A stretch of DNA of 49,257 bases from Eubacteriales bacterium. Its GTDB lineage: Bacteria; Bacillota; Clostridia; Lachnospirales; Lachnospiraceae. The notes under the pieces are model-generated. The model did no database searches, was not told where the DNA came from, and worked only from the letters and a program-made list of their open reading frames with translations. The position numbers were made by a program, and so were the translations under genes. This document shows, piece by piece, positions 16,400 to 24,891 of the stretch (the stretch's first letter is position 1; each line of letters starts with the position of its first letter). The stretch is taken from positions 1-49,257 of the forward strand of contig JAUNJG010000011.1 of the NCBI GenBank assembly GCA_030533385.1. Reading direction: 5' to 3'.

Positions 16400-17410
16400 C
16401 TACTCTTTTCTGGCGATATACTGGCTTAGATTTAGTGTTACAACCGTCCCTTTTCCGACCTCCGACTGCACCTTCATCCGGATGCCCAGATTGTGGCATA
16501 CTCTTTGGCACAGGTACAATCCAATGCCGCTTGATTGTTTTTCCAGCCTTCCGTTGCACCCGGTGTAACCCTTCTGGAAAATGCGGGGCAAATCTTCGGG
16601 CGCAATGCCGATGCCCGTGTCCTCTACAGACAGAAACTGCGGCGCAGAAAAATAAATTTTTATTTTGCCCTCTTTGGTGTATTTTAAAGCGTTGGACAAA
16701 ATTTGTTCCAGGACGAAGCAAAACCATTTTTCATCTGTCACCACTCTCTGGGCGATCGGCTTATACTCAAGAGAAATTTTTCTTCCGATAAATTCGTTGG
16801 AAAATTTTTTGACTGTCTCTTTTACCATTCTGTCGATAGAATGTTCTTTAAAAACGTAGTCCGTGGAGGAAGAATCCAGACGCAAATAGGCCAGTACCAT
16901 CTCCACATATTGCTCGATGCGAAACAAGTCGCCCTGCAGGTGGCGTGACAGATGGCTGTCCTCATTTTGAAGAGTCAGCCTCATGGATGCAATGGGTGTT
17001 TTTATCTGATGCGCCCATGTCGTATAATAATCTATCATATCCTGATAGCGGGCATCCGCCGCCATTTCAGAGTCAGAAATTTCTTTTTGAAGTGAAAAAA
17101 TAATTTTTTGATAATCTTCGTCGATGGTGGTGACCGCAGAGCCAAAATTGCCAATCATGGCGGCGGAAAGGCCGGCGATGGAACGAAGGATAAGATGTCG
17201 GTTTCTAAATCTTACATAGTCCCCAAGGAGGAAGACAAGTCCGATGGCAGTGCAAAGAAGAAAAGGGTACAGCACTGCTGTCAGGGGCAGCTGATACATG
17301 GCAAATGTTATAAAAAATACTGCAATAAAAATAAATAACATCAAAAGCAGACCTTTTCTGTCTTTTAAATATTTGATAAATTCTCCTTGGTGCTGAATCG
17401 TCTGTTTCAT
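16400..17410 (-). CDS. BceS-type intramembrane-sensing histidine kinase
   Basis: A kinase of 336 residues starting MKQTIQHQGEFIKYLKDRKG; AAGGAGGT stands 7 bp before this ATG, so longer upstream readings are rejected. Two membrane helices at about 20-65 are joined by a very short outer loop, so it has no extracellular sensor, as in BceS kinases that sense through their ABC transporter. The H-box is TTWAHQIKTPIASM, the N-box EQILSNALKY, and the G-boxes VEDTGIGIAPEDL and SSGIGLYL. It phosphorylates the response regulator encoded upstream. A 153-bp gap with a large inverted repeat separates the two genes. Confidence 0.9.
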   Translation of the reverse strand: MKQTIQHQGEFIKYLKDRKGLLLMLFIFIAVFFITFAMYQLPLTAVLYPFLLCTAIGLVFLLGDYVRFRNRHLILRSIAGLSAAMIGNFGSAVTTIDEDYQKIIFSLQKEISDSEMAADARYQDMIDYYTTWAHQIKTPIASMRLTLQNEDSHLSRHLQGDLFRIEQYVEMVLAYLRLDSSSTDYVFKEHSIDRMVKETVKKFSNEFIGRKISLEYKPIAQRVVTDEKWFCFVLEQILSNALKYTKEGKIKIYFSAPQFLSVEDTGIGIAPEDLPRIFQKGYTGCNGRLEKQSSGIGLYLCQRVCHNLGIRMKVQSEVGKGTVVTLNLSQYIARKE

Positions 17411-17492
17411 GGGATGACCTCCTTCCATGTGTTTAGTGTTCTTTTTGCACAACGCTTGAAATCTGAAAAAGACCAATGAAAAATATGAAAAT

Positions 17493-17551
17493 GCTCTAAA
17501 TGTTCCCTTTGCCAATCATGACAAAATCATGATGCAAAAGTCATTTAGAGC
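17493..17551 (-). other. Nested inverted repeat between regulator and kinase genes
   Basis: GCTCTAAATG (17493-17502) and its complement (17542-17551) form a perfect 10-bp stem; inside it ATCATGA (17515-17521) and TCATGAT (17527-17533) form a second one. It begins 12 bp after the regulator stop. It has no T-run, so it looks like an mRNA processing or stability element rather than a terminator. Confidence 0.55.
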
Positions 17552-17563
17552 ATATAGTACCCT

Positions 17564-18235
17564 TTACTCAATGATGTAGCCGACGCCGAATCTGGTCGCG
17601 ATGAAATGTTCCAGTCCGGCGGCGTCAAGTTTTTTTCTGAGCCGGTTGACATTAACACTTAACGTATTTTCATCCACGAAGGAATCGGTGGCCCACAGAC
17701 GTTCCATGAGTCTTTCCCTGCTGACCACTTTATTTTTGTTTTCCATCAGACAGAGTAAAATGCGGTATTCGTTTTTGGTCAATGGGATTTTCTCTCCCCG
17801 GTAGGTGAGGGTGTTGTCCGCAGTGTTTAAAAAGGCCTCCCGATGTTCAAGGAGAGACATTTCTGACGAGAAATCGTAAGCCCTGCGGAGCATGGCTTGA
17901 ATCTTCGCCATGAGAACATTTCCATCAAAAGGTTTGGCGATGAAGTCATCAGCCCCCATGTTCATTGCCATGACGATGTTCATGTTATCGGATGCCGAGG
18001 AAATAAACAAAATAGGAACTTTTGACACCTTCCGTATTTCCTGACACCAGTAGTATCCGTGAAAAAAGGGCAGGGTGATGTCGAGCAAAACGATGTGTGG
18101 CTGTACCTTTGCAAATTCTGTCAAAATGTTTTGGAAATCCTCTGCCAAAGTTACGGCAAATCCCCACCTTTCCGCCTGCTCCTTCATGGCATTCGCAATA
18201 CCCCAGTCATCTTCCACTATAAAAATTTTGTACAT
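17564..18235 (-). CDS. OmpR/PhoB-type response regulator, BceR-like
   Basis: A 223-residue regulator. The receiver domain (1-115) shows the acidic pair in FIVEDDWG, the phosphorylated Asp in IVLLDITLPFF and the Lys in DFIAKPFDGN. The C-terminal winged helix (about 125-223) has LTKNEYRILLCLMENKNKVVSRERLMERLW and RLRKKLDAAG. It is the likely activator of the ABC operon through the TTACA-N4-TGTAA site at 15242. Together with the kinase and the transporter it completes a Bce-type detoxification module. Confidence 0.93.
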   Translation of the reverse strand: MYKIFIVEDDWGIANAMKEQAERWGFAVTLAEDFQNILTEFAKVQPHIVLLDITLPFFHGYYWCQEIRKVSKVPILFISSASDNMNIVMAMNMGADDFIAKPFDGNVLMAKIQAMLRRAYDFSSEMSLLEHREAFLNTADNTLTYRGEKIPLTKNEYRILLCLMENKNKVVSRERLMERLWATDSFVDENTLSVNVNRLRKKLDAAGLEHFIATRFGVGYIIE

Positions 18236-18353
18236 ATTCTTTCTCCATCCCGTTTGTGCAGAGACAGACGGATATTCCCCGTCCGCCTAAGAAAAACAGA
18301 CGACAGAGCTATCCTGGAGACACAGACCGGTTCTGCGCCAGTCCGGCAGCTCT

Positions 18354-18758
18354 TCAGTCCCCCAGCTCATTTTCGAGGAAAACGACGGCGTCCTCGATAC
18401 AGCCGTCACAGGAGCGAAGGATTTTTCCTGTGTCCAGACCTTTTAATTCCCGGCAGATGGTCGAACCGTTTTTCTTTCGGAAGTTATCATTCATCTCTTT
18501 CACTTTTCGGTAAGTCGCCGCCTTGGAGTTGGGTGCTTCCAGATTGCCGGTGCTGTTTGTCATTCCGAGGACAAGAGCCATTCCCGTCACCGCTCCACAG
18601 GTTCCGCAGGTGTCTCCCACGCCAAGTCCAAGCCCCTCCGCAATTTTGAAGAGATCTTGCTCTTCCATTCCCAGTTTGTCTGCAAAGGTACAGACAATGG
18701 ACTGACTGCAATTGTATCCTTTTTTATGATATTCCATGGCTTTTTCTACTCTGCTCAT
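18354..18758 (-). CDS. C_GCAxxG_C_C family redox protein
   Basis: A 134-residue protein of the family named after its Cys pattern: YNCSQSIVC near residue 16, then GDTCGTCGAVTGMALVLG near 50-67, then CRELKG and RSCDGCIEDA toward the end. These conserved Cys residues suggest metal or redox function; members occur widely in anaerobes and have no proven role. The gene has a good ribosome site (AAGGAGATG) and lies directly downstream of a repeat array. A hairpin-prone stretch follows at about 18306-18352, but its T-run is displaced, so termination there is uncertain. Confidence 0.85.
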   Translation of the reverse strand: MSRVEKAMEYHKKGYNCSQSIVCTFADKLGMEEQDLFKIAEGLGLGVGDTCGTCGAVTGMALVLGMTNSTGNLEAPNSKAATYRKVKEMNDNFRKKNGSTICRELKGLDTGKILRSCDGCIEDAVVFLENELGD

Positions 18759-18790
18759 TTGTACATCTCCTTATCTTTTTTATGTCCCAA

Positions 18791-19010
18791 TTTTCGCCTT
18801 ATGCCTCCTATCGTGCAAGCACGAGGCGGCGCAAGGCTCATTATATCATCTCACCTTCGGTTCGATGAGGGTTTTCGCCTTATGCCTTCTTTCGTGCAAG
18901 CACGAAGCGGCGTAAGGCTCATTATATCATCTCACCTTCGGTTCGATGGGGGTTTTCGCCTTATGCCTTCTTTCGTGCAAGCACGAGGCGGCGCAAGGCT
19001 CATTATATCA
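18791..19010 (+). repeat. 81-bp tandem repeat, 2.7 copies, palindromic core
   Basis: Units begin at 18791, 18872 and 18953 with TTTTCGCCTTATGCC; the spacing is exactly 81 bp and the third unit stops at about 19010. Each unit holds a hairpin with a GCCTTATGCC arm, an inner TCGTGC-AA-GCACGA stem and a GGCGCAAGGC arm. Copies differ at paired positions in ways that keep pairing (GCACGAGG versus GCACGAAG; GGCGC versus GGCGT). A second element, CATCTCACCTTCGGTTCGATG, joins the units. The same unit recurs at 49209-49257, so this is a dispersed family. The rest of the gap up to 19112 shows nothing clear. Confidence 0.9.
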
Positions 19011-19112
19011 CGTTTTGCTAATATTTGGGGGCTGACATAAAAAAGTTTGAGAAATTTTATTTTTTGGGAGGGTATTTGGTGTCGCATATGACGCCGATGT
19101 CCGGTTCGGGGT

Positions 19113-20711
19113 TTAGATTTGATACACAGAGTTTCCGCCTTTGATGGTTTCTAACACTCGAATGTTTTTTAGCTCTTCTCCTTCGATTTCCAGAGGATTT
19201 TTGTCAAGAATGACAAAATCGGCGTTTTTGCCGGCTGTGATGCTGCCTTTTTTGTGTTCGTCATGGTAGGCGTAGGCGCTGTTAATGGTAATGCCCCGCA
19301 ATGCCTGGTATACGTTGATCTTCTGAGAGGGTCCGATGTCCACGCCCTGTTTGCTGACCCGGTTTACGGCACACCAGATGGTATGAAGCATATCCGGCTC
19401 CAGGACGGGTGAGTCCTGGTGAAAGTTGTAAATCATTCCACGGTTGACTGCGGATTTCACCGGACTGATTCTGGCGCCTCTGGCTGTACCCAGATTTTTC
19501 AGGTGAACGTCTCCCCAGTAATAAGTGTGGGAGACAAAAAAAGAAGGAAGCATTCCGATGGCTTTCATCGCATCAAGCTGATCATCTCGCACCGTCTGAC
19601 AATGCACCATCACCGGGCGAAGGCCTACCGAATTTATCGCTTCCTTAACCGTCATTTCTTTGAAGGCGAGCGCATAGGCTCCGATAAACTGCTGGGCCGC
19701 CCTGTCTCCGTTGCAGTGGGCCAGAAGCTGATAGTTTCCCCGTATGGCGCACTCTGCGGCGCTCTTTACTTCCTCGAAGGTGTGGCTCGGATAACCACAA
19801 TACTCCTTTTCTCCTTCGTAGGGCCTGGAGAGCCATGCGGATCTTCCCTGCGGAGAGCCATCCAGCATGATTTTCGCACCTTTTAGCCTTAATCCATAAT
19901 GACGCTTCAAATAATATTTTGAAAAATCGGCCGCAACCCTGTCAAATTCCTCATTCATCACATATGCTTCTATATCTGCAATCAGAAGGCCTCTGCGCGC
20001 CGCTTTCGCCAACAGCTCCATCGTCTCATATCCCGCAGCTCCCTCCTGAATTGTTGTAATCCCATGTTTAAAGTAAAGCTGCTGAGCAGCTTTCAATCTG
20101 GCGAGCAGCTCCCGTTCTCCCCTTTGAAACAAGATGGACAAAATGGGCTTCATGGCGGCAAACTCCTCCATGTATCCGCTCAAAGTTCCATCGGGGAGTC
20201 TTCCGAAACGGCCGCCCTCCGGGTTAGAAATATTTTCCGACAATCCCGCCATGGATAATACGACGCTGTTGACCACACACATGTGACCGGAAATGTGCAA
20301 GATACACACCGGCTCGGTCGAAGAAACTTTATCCAGCAGTTCTTTTGACGGGTGCCATTGTTCTTTTAAAAAATTATGGTCATACCCAAATCCGATGATA
20401 TATCTATGCTTGTTTTTCTTTTTATAAGAAAGCAGCGCCTCCAGGATATCGTCATAACTCTCGCAGTTTTGCAGAGAACAAAAAGACATATATCTGGCAA
20501 CCACGGAGAAATGACTATGTCCATCAATGAATCCGGGCAACAGCGTATGTCCTTCCAAATGAATTTTTTCCACATTTCCCAGACAAAATAATTTTGCCTC
20601 CGCCAAATCTCCGACAAAAACAATTCTTCCATTCTGTACTAAGACCGCCTCCGGCTGCGTCTTGTTGTCATCCATTGTGACAATATGACCACCATAAAAT
20701 AATTTTTGCAT
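19113..20711 (-). CDS. Amidohydrolase family 3 protein (YtcJ-like)
   Basis: A metal-dependent hydrolase of 532 residues starting MQKLFYGGHIVTMDD; GGAGGAG lies 5 bp before this ATG, and an earlier ATG at 20756 lacks a ribosome site. The HxH metal motif is in LPGFIDGHSHFS, further His ligands in LLAHCNGDRAA and VMVHCQTVRDD, and the Asp in FHQDSPV. The C-terminus returns to the beta-sandwich (GSITAGKNADFVILD). Family members hydrolyse amide-type bonds of unknown natural substrates. It follows the ribose operon in the same direction, with a hairpin between, and may or may not be cotranscribed. Confidence 0.88.
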   Translation of the reverse strand: MQKLFYGGHIVTMDDNKTQPEAVLVQNGRIVFVGDLAEAKLFCLGNVEKIHLEGHTLLPGFIDGHSHFSVVARYMSFCSLQNCESYDDILEALLSYKKKNKHRYIIGFGYDHNFLKEQWHPSKELLDKVSSTEPVCILHISGHMCVVNSVVLSMAGLSENISNPEGGRFGRLPDGTLSGYMEEFAAMKPILSILFQRGERELLARLKAAQQLYFKHGITTIQEGAAGYETMELLAKAARRGLLIADIEAYVMNEEFDRVAADFSKYYLKRHYGLRLKGAKIMLDGSPQGRSAWLSRPYEGEKEYCGYPSHTFEEVKSAAECAIRGNYQLLAHCNGDRAAQQFIGAYALAFKEMTVKEAINSVGLRPVMVHCQTVRDDQLDAMKAIGMLPSFFVSHTYYWGDVHLKNLGTARGARISPVKSAVNRGMIYNFHQDSPVLEPDMLHTIWCAVNRVSKQGVDIGPSQKINVYQALRGITINSAYAYHDEHKKGSITAGKNADFVILDKNPLEIEGEELKNIRVLETIKGGNSVYQI

Positions 20712-20852
20712 GAGACTCCTCCACATTCCTGATACATTTTGAAATAATTTATACAAAAATTATCTTGTCCCATATTGCGGCATTTATTCTATGACTTTTA
20801 GACGGCGAAAAGGCCGGGTGTTCTTTTGGAAGAACGCAGAACATATGACGAT

Positions 20853-20883
20853 GGCGGAACACCAGAAACTCTGATGTCCCGCC
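20853..20883 (-). terminator. GC-rich hairpin after rbsB, no U-tract
   Basis: The minus strand can form a 13-bp stem (GGCGGGACATCAG with CTGGTGTTCCGCC, two wobbles) 24 bp past the rbsB stop. No T-run follows, so it may be a 3' stabiliser or a factor-dependent end rather than a true intrinsic terminator. Confidence 0.5.
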
Positions 20884-20906
20884 CCGTAAACCGTATATTT
20901 TTTTAT

Positions 20907-21842
20907 TTATTCTGCCGTATCTTTTGTGATTAAAGTAACTTCGACAGGGATATTTTTTTCTACTTCTTCATCGTTGATTAATTTTACCGCTGTTTTTACG
21001 GCTGTCTCTCCCATTGATTCCGGCTGCTGTGCGACGGTGGCTGCCATCTTACCTTCTTTTACGGCTGCAATCGCATCGTCTGTTGCGTCGAACCCTACGA
21101 TTTTAATATCTTTTCCGGCGGAGGAAACCGCTTCAAGTGCGCCCAATGCCATCTCGTCATTGTGAGCAAATACTCCCTGTAAATCAGAAGCGGACTGCAA
21201 AATATTTTCCATGACAGTCAAACCTTCCGCCCGGTTGAAATTGGCTGTCTGGCTGCTTACGACGTCGAAAGATTCATCTGCCACTTTGTGGAATCCTTCT
21301 CCTCTGTCAATGGTTGCGGAAGCACCCGGAACTCCTTGAATTTCTGCCACTTTTGCGTCTTTACCTACCATTTCCAGAAGGTATTCGGTCGCCATTTTTG
21401 CGCCCTCCACATTGTCAGATGCAATCTGGCAGTCCACATCGACGCCATTTACAATACGGTCAACGGAAATGACTTTGATTCCTTTTTCCACGGCGTCTTT
21501 GATCGCCGGAGCAATCGCATCGGAATCTACAGGATTGATGATGAGAACGCTGACGTTTTTAGAAATCAGGTCTTCTACGTCACTCGTCTGTTTTGCCACG
21601 TCATCTCTGGCATCTACTGTAATCAGAGAAACACCTGCTTCATCTGCCGCAGCACTTGCCCCCTCGGAAAGGCTTACGAAAAATGGATTGTTCAAAGTAG
21701 AAATTGCCAGACCGATGGAACCGTCTCCTTCTTGTGCAGCTTCTTTTCCTGTTCCTTCTCCGTCAATGGAGGCTGCCTGACACCCCATCATCCCAATTGC
21801 CATGGTTGCTGCCATCATCATTGCCAAAATTTTTCTTTTCAT
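20907..21842 (-). CDS. rbsB: Ribose ABC transporter substrate-binding lipoprotein
   Basis: A periplasmic-binding-type protein of about 311 residues. The start MKRKILAMMMAATMAIGMMGCQ is a lipoprotein signal with the lipobox ending at Cys; AAAGGAGA lies before this ATG, and longer readings upstream are rejected. The mature part has the RbsB plan: IGLAISTLNNPFFVSL, LITVDARDDVAKQ, LIINPVDSDAIAPAI, VISVDRIV, QGVFAHNDEMALGAL and IVGFDATDDAI, which carry the ribose-contacting Phe, Asp and Arg residues. It delivers ribose to the RbsAC complex on the outer face of the membrane. It is the last gene of the rbs operon. Confidence 0.92.
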   Translation of the reverse strand: MKRKILAMMMAATMAIGMMGCQAASIDGEGTGKEAAQEGDGSIGLAISTLNNPFFVSLSEGASAAADEAGVSLITVDARDDVAKQTSDVEDLISKNVSVLIINPVDSDAIAPAIKDAVEKGIKVISVDRIVNGVDVDCQIASDNVEGAKMATEYLLEMVGKDAKVAEIQGVPGASATIDRGEGFHKVADESFDVVSSQTANFNRAEGLTVMENILQSASDLQGVFAHNDEMALGALEAVSSAGKDIKIVGFDATDDAIAAVKEGKMAATVAQQPESMGETAVKTAVKLINDEEVEKNIPVEVTLITKDTAE

Positions 21843-21900
21843 TTCGTTCTTCTCCTTTTTATATGATTTTTTATAGTTACCTTTTGATTTTTCTCTTCTG

Positions 21901-22842
21901 TCATCTCTTTCGGTCGGCCAACACGGCAAGAAGAATAACCAGTCCCTTCACGACGTCCTGATAATAAGAAGAAACACCTAGAATATTCAATCCGTTATTT
22001 AAGACAGCGATGATCAGGACTCCGATCAGTGTGCCCTGTATTTTTCCCCGTCCGCCATTCATACTCGTTCCGCCAAGCGCAACCGATGCGATAGCATCAA
22101 GCTCATAACCGCTTCCCAGCGTAGGCTGTGCAGAATTTAACCGAGATAACAAAATGATGCCGGAAATGGAAGCCATAAGGCCTGATATTCCATATAATAT
22201 GATTTTTGTCTTATTAATGTTGACTCCCGCAAGCTGGGCGCACTGTGCATTGCTTCCGATTGCATATACTTTTCTTCCAAAAGTCGTCTGTGTGAGCAAG
22301 AAGGCAAACAGCAGGAAAATACACAGAAGAATCAACACCGGCACAGGAATTCCAAACAGATTTCCTTTTCCTGCAAATTTTAATATAAAATGATCCCCCA
22401 AATTAGAAATAGGTTTTCCATCTGTGTAAATCATGGTCAGTCCACGGTAGATGGTCATCGTAATCAGGGTGGCAATAAACGGCTGAAGCCGTCCTTTTGT
22501 AATCAAAAGTCCGCTGATTACTCCAAGCAGCGTACCGATGGCAAGGGCGAGAATGATAGACAGTCCTGCAGAAAGGCCGGAGGAAATCATGCCTGCGCAC
22601 AGAGCGGTACTTAATGCCAACACGGATCCTACCGAAAGGTCAATTCCGCCTGTGAGAATGACCCCCGTCATTCCAAAGGCAATCAGGCCGTTGATGGATG
22701 ACTGGCGCAGCAGTGATAAAAAATTGTTTCCGGTACGAAATTCCGGGCTGACGATACTGATTCCAATTACCAAGAAAATCAATGCCAAAAATGCGCCGTA
22801 TTCCTGTAGATAACTCGCAACCCCTTTTTTCTTCACTTCCAT
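21901..22842 (-). CDS. rbsC: Ribose ABC transporter permease
   Basis: A 313-residue permease of the BPD_transp_2 family with eight to ten membrane helices. Family motifs are visible: SINGLIAFGMTGVILTGGIDLSVGSVLALSTAL and GRKVYAIGSNAQCAQLAGVNI followed by LDAIASVALGGTSMNGGRG near the end, the latter two parts being conserved in sugar permeases. It pairs with RbsA. The start codon overlaps the rbsA stop in a TAATG arrangement, so translation is coupled. Confidence 0.93.
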   Translation of the reverse strand: MEVKKKGVASYLQEYGAFLALIFLVIGISIVSPEFRTGNNFLSLLRQSSINGLIAFGMTGVILTGGIDLSVGSVLALSTALCAGMISSGLSAGLSIILALAIGTLLGVISGLLITKGRLQPFIATLITMTIYRGLTMIYTDGKPISNLGDHFILKFAGKGNLFGIPVPVLILLCIFLLFAFLLTQTTFGRKVYAIGSNAQCAQLAGVNINKTKIILYGISGLMASISGIILLSRLNSAQPTLGSGYELDAIASVALGGTSMNGGRGKIQGTLIGVLIIAVLNNGLNILGVSSYYQDVVKGLVILLAVLADRKR

Positions 22843-24329
22843 TAAACTGTACCTCCCGTCGCTAACGTCATAATTTTTTCCTGGTCAGCCTCTTTTTTGT
22901 CGAGGATTCCCCGGATTTCTCCCTCACGAACAACCATAATCCTGTCACTCATCCCTAAAATCTCGGGAAGTTCCGACGAGACCATGATGATTGCAACCCC
23001 TTCTGCCGCCAATTGATTCATAATTTGATATATTTCTTTTTTTGCTCCGATATCCACTCCCCGGGTAGGCTCATCCAAAATTAATATTTTAGGATTTGTC
23101 TCAATCCATTTGGCTAAAACCACTTTTTGCTGATTCCCCCCGCTCAGGTTTCCACAAAGATGTTCTGAGCCAAAGCAGCGAATCCGAAAACGCTCAATGG
23201 AGCGATCAACCATGTTTCTTTCTGATTTTTTTGACAGCACGCCTTGCCTGTTGGAAATCTTACCGGGATTTGCAAGAGAAATGTTTTCACGGATGCTTTT
23301 GTCCAGCATCAGGCCTTCGACTTTTCTGTCTTCTGTCAAAAATCCGATTCCTGCTTTCATCGCCTGGGATGGATTTTTTATTTCTACTTTTTGCCCCTCT
23401 ATGTATATCTCTCCCTGATCTTTTGTAAAATTCCCGAAGATCGTCTGCATAATTTCTGTTCTTCCTGCACCCATCAAGCCGGACACTCCAAGAATCTCTC
23501 CGGAGCGGACAGAAAATGTCACATCATGGCAAAATCCTTCTTTTGTAAGATGTTTCACCTGTAAAATTTCCTTTCCGGGTTTTATGTTGCGGGAAGGAAA
23601 GCGCTCGCCTATCTCCCTTCCGATCATCATCTTGACGACGTCATTCATATTAAGATTTTTAATTTCTTTCGTATCAATATAAGAACCATCCCGCAGCACG
23701 GTGATTCTGTCGCAAATCTCAAAAATTTCTTCCATTCTGTGCGAAATATATACGATGGAGACACCTTTTTCCCGCAAAGATGCAATCACTTGAAACAATG
23801 CTCTCGTCTCATTTTGTGTGAGGGCGGCTGTCGGCTCATCCATAATAATGACGCGGGCATCTACCATCAGCGCTTTGCAGATTTCAATCATCTGCTGCTG
23901 TCCGACGGAAAGCTCCGACATCACTGACTTTGGCGAGATATTGACCCCCATCATGTCCAGGACTTCCTGCGCTTTTTTTTGCATCGCCTTTTTATTACAG
24001 ATTCCAAATCCTTTTGTCAGTTCTTTGCCCATAAACAGATTTTCTTCCACGGTAAGGTCAAACAGCACATTTAATTCCTGATAAATAAATACGATTCCTG
24101 CTTTTTCTGCCTGCTGTGGATTCTTATAATTGACAACCGTTCCATCGACAATAATTTCACCTGAATCTTTCGTATACACGCCGGTCAATATTTTCATCAG
24201 TGTGGATTTCCCCGCACCGTTTTCGCCCATCAGTGCATGGATTTCTCCACTTTTTAAATAAAATTCCGCATCTTTTAACACTTGGTTGTCCCCAAAAGAT
24301 TTATGAATTCCTTTCATTTCAATATCCAT
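22842..24329 (-). CDS. rbsA: Ribose ABC transporter ATP-binding protein, two nucleotide-binding domains
   Basis: A 495-residue protein with two fused ATPase domains. The first has Walker A GENGAGKST, signature LSVGQQQM and Walker B VIIMDEPTAAL. The second has the degenerate Walker A region GLMGAGRTE, signature LSGGNQQKV and Walker B ILILDEPTRGVD, as usual for RbsA-type proteins where the second site is altered. It powers ribose import through RbsC. It lies 21 bp after rbsD. Confidence 0.95.
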   Translation of the reverse strand: MDIEMKGIHKSFGDNQVLKDAEFYLKSGEIHALMGENGAGKSTLMKILTGVYTKDSGEIIVDGTVVNYKNPQQAEKAGIVFIYQELNVLFDLTVEENLFMGKELTKGFGICNKKAMQKKAQEVLDMMGVNISPKSVMSELSVGQQQMIEICKALMVDARVIIMDEPTAALTQNETRALFQVIASLREKGVSIVYISHRMEEIFEICDRITVLRDGSYIDTKEIKNLNMNDVVKMMIGREIGERFPSRNIKPGKEILQVKHLTKEGFCHDVTFSVRSGEILGVSGLMGAGRTEIMQTIFGNFTKDQGEIYIEGQKVEIKNPSQAMKAGIGFLTEDRKVEGLMLDKSIRENISLANPGKISNRQGVLSKKSERNMVDRSIERFRIRCFGSEHLCGNLSGGNQQKVVLAKWIETNPKILILDEPTRGVDIGAKKEIYQIMNQLAAEGVAIIMVSSELPEILGMSDRIMVVREGEIRGILDKKEADQEKIMTLATGGTV

Positions 24330-24350
24330 AACTGTTGCTCCTTCCGGCTT

Positions 24351-24761
24351 TTACGCAAAAATACAGGCTGACTGTAAAATAATGTTTGCGTAAGGCGTTA
24401 TTTCTCCCGTCCGTATCACGGCTTTACAATCCTTTGTCATTTCCTTTAATTCTTGGTGTGACACATATTTAACGAAGAAACCGGTTTCACACTCGCTAAA
24501 AAACTTTTGGATTTCATCGTGCAGCTCAGGGTTCTCTTTTTTAATTTCTTCTGCCAAAACAATGCCTTCTATACGCATATCCTGAGCCACAGTTTTTAAA
24601 ACCTCCATAAAACTCGGTTTTCCAAAGGTTAGCGCCAGGTCGATTCTTTCTGTCTCCTCCGGAACAGGAAGGCCACAATCCCCAATCGCCAGCCGGTCGG
24701 TATGCCCCATGTAGGACAGCACCCTTGATATATCACTATTTAATATTCCATTCACCTTCAA
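24351..24761 (-). CDS. rbsD: D-ribose pyranase
   Basis: RbsD interconverts the beta-pyranose and furanose forms of ribose so that ribokinase can use it. The start is taken as TTG at 24761: GGAGGAA stands 6 bp before it, and the peptide KVNGILNSDISRVLSYMGHTD then aligns with the E. coli start KKGTVLNSDISSVIS. The length of 136 residues agrees with the family's 130-140. Catalytic residues are seen in YMGHTDRLAIGDCGLPVP (His and Asp) and the C-terminal GEITPYANIIL (Tyr, Asn). An ATG 41 codons upstream would add a non-homologous tail. Confidence 0.9.
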   Translation of the reverse strand: MKVNGILNSDISRVLSYMGHTDRLAIGDCGLPVPEETERIDLALTFGKPSFMEVLKTVAQDMRIEGIVLAEEIKKENPELHDEIQKFFSECETGFFVKYVSHQELKEMTKDCKAVIRTGEITPYANIILQSACIFA

Positions 24762-24884
24762 GATCCGTTCCTCCATTTCTTCTGATTGTTTCTCTTTTGC
24801 CGGCACATCGCCGTTTTTTACAGGCAGGCTCGCCGCATTTGCAATCTGCAACACTTTTTTATTCGCGCTCGCAGCTGCGACCAT
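24762..24884 (-). pseudogene. Possible ribokinase C-terminal remnant in frame with rbsD
   Basis: The 41 codons in frame upstream of rbsD read LQIANAASLPVKNGDVPA near the middle, then KEKQSEEMEERI. This resembles the end of PfkB-type ribokinases (ANAAAALSVTKKGA, then IPT and an acidic helix). No ribosome site precedes its ATG. In rbsRKDACB operons rbsK lies exactly here, between rbsR and rbsD. I infer that most of rbsK was deleted and that only its last codons remain. The similarity is short and could be chance; alternatively the segment is a genuine N-terminal extension of RbsD. Confidence 0.42.
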
Positions 24885-24891
24885 GGTGTCG

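Noticed and set aside
18791..19010. The 81-bp array as a CRISPR
   Set aside because: Units are adjacent and nearly identical over their whole length; there are no variable spacers and no cas genes.
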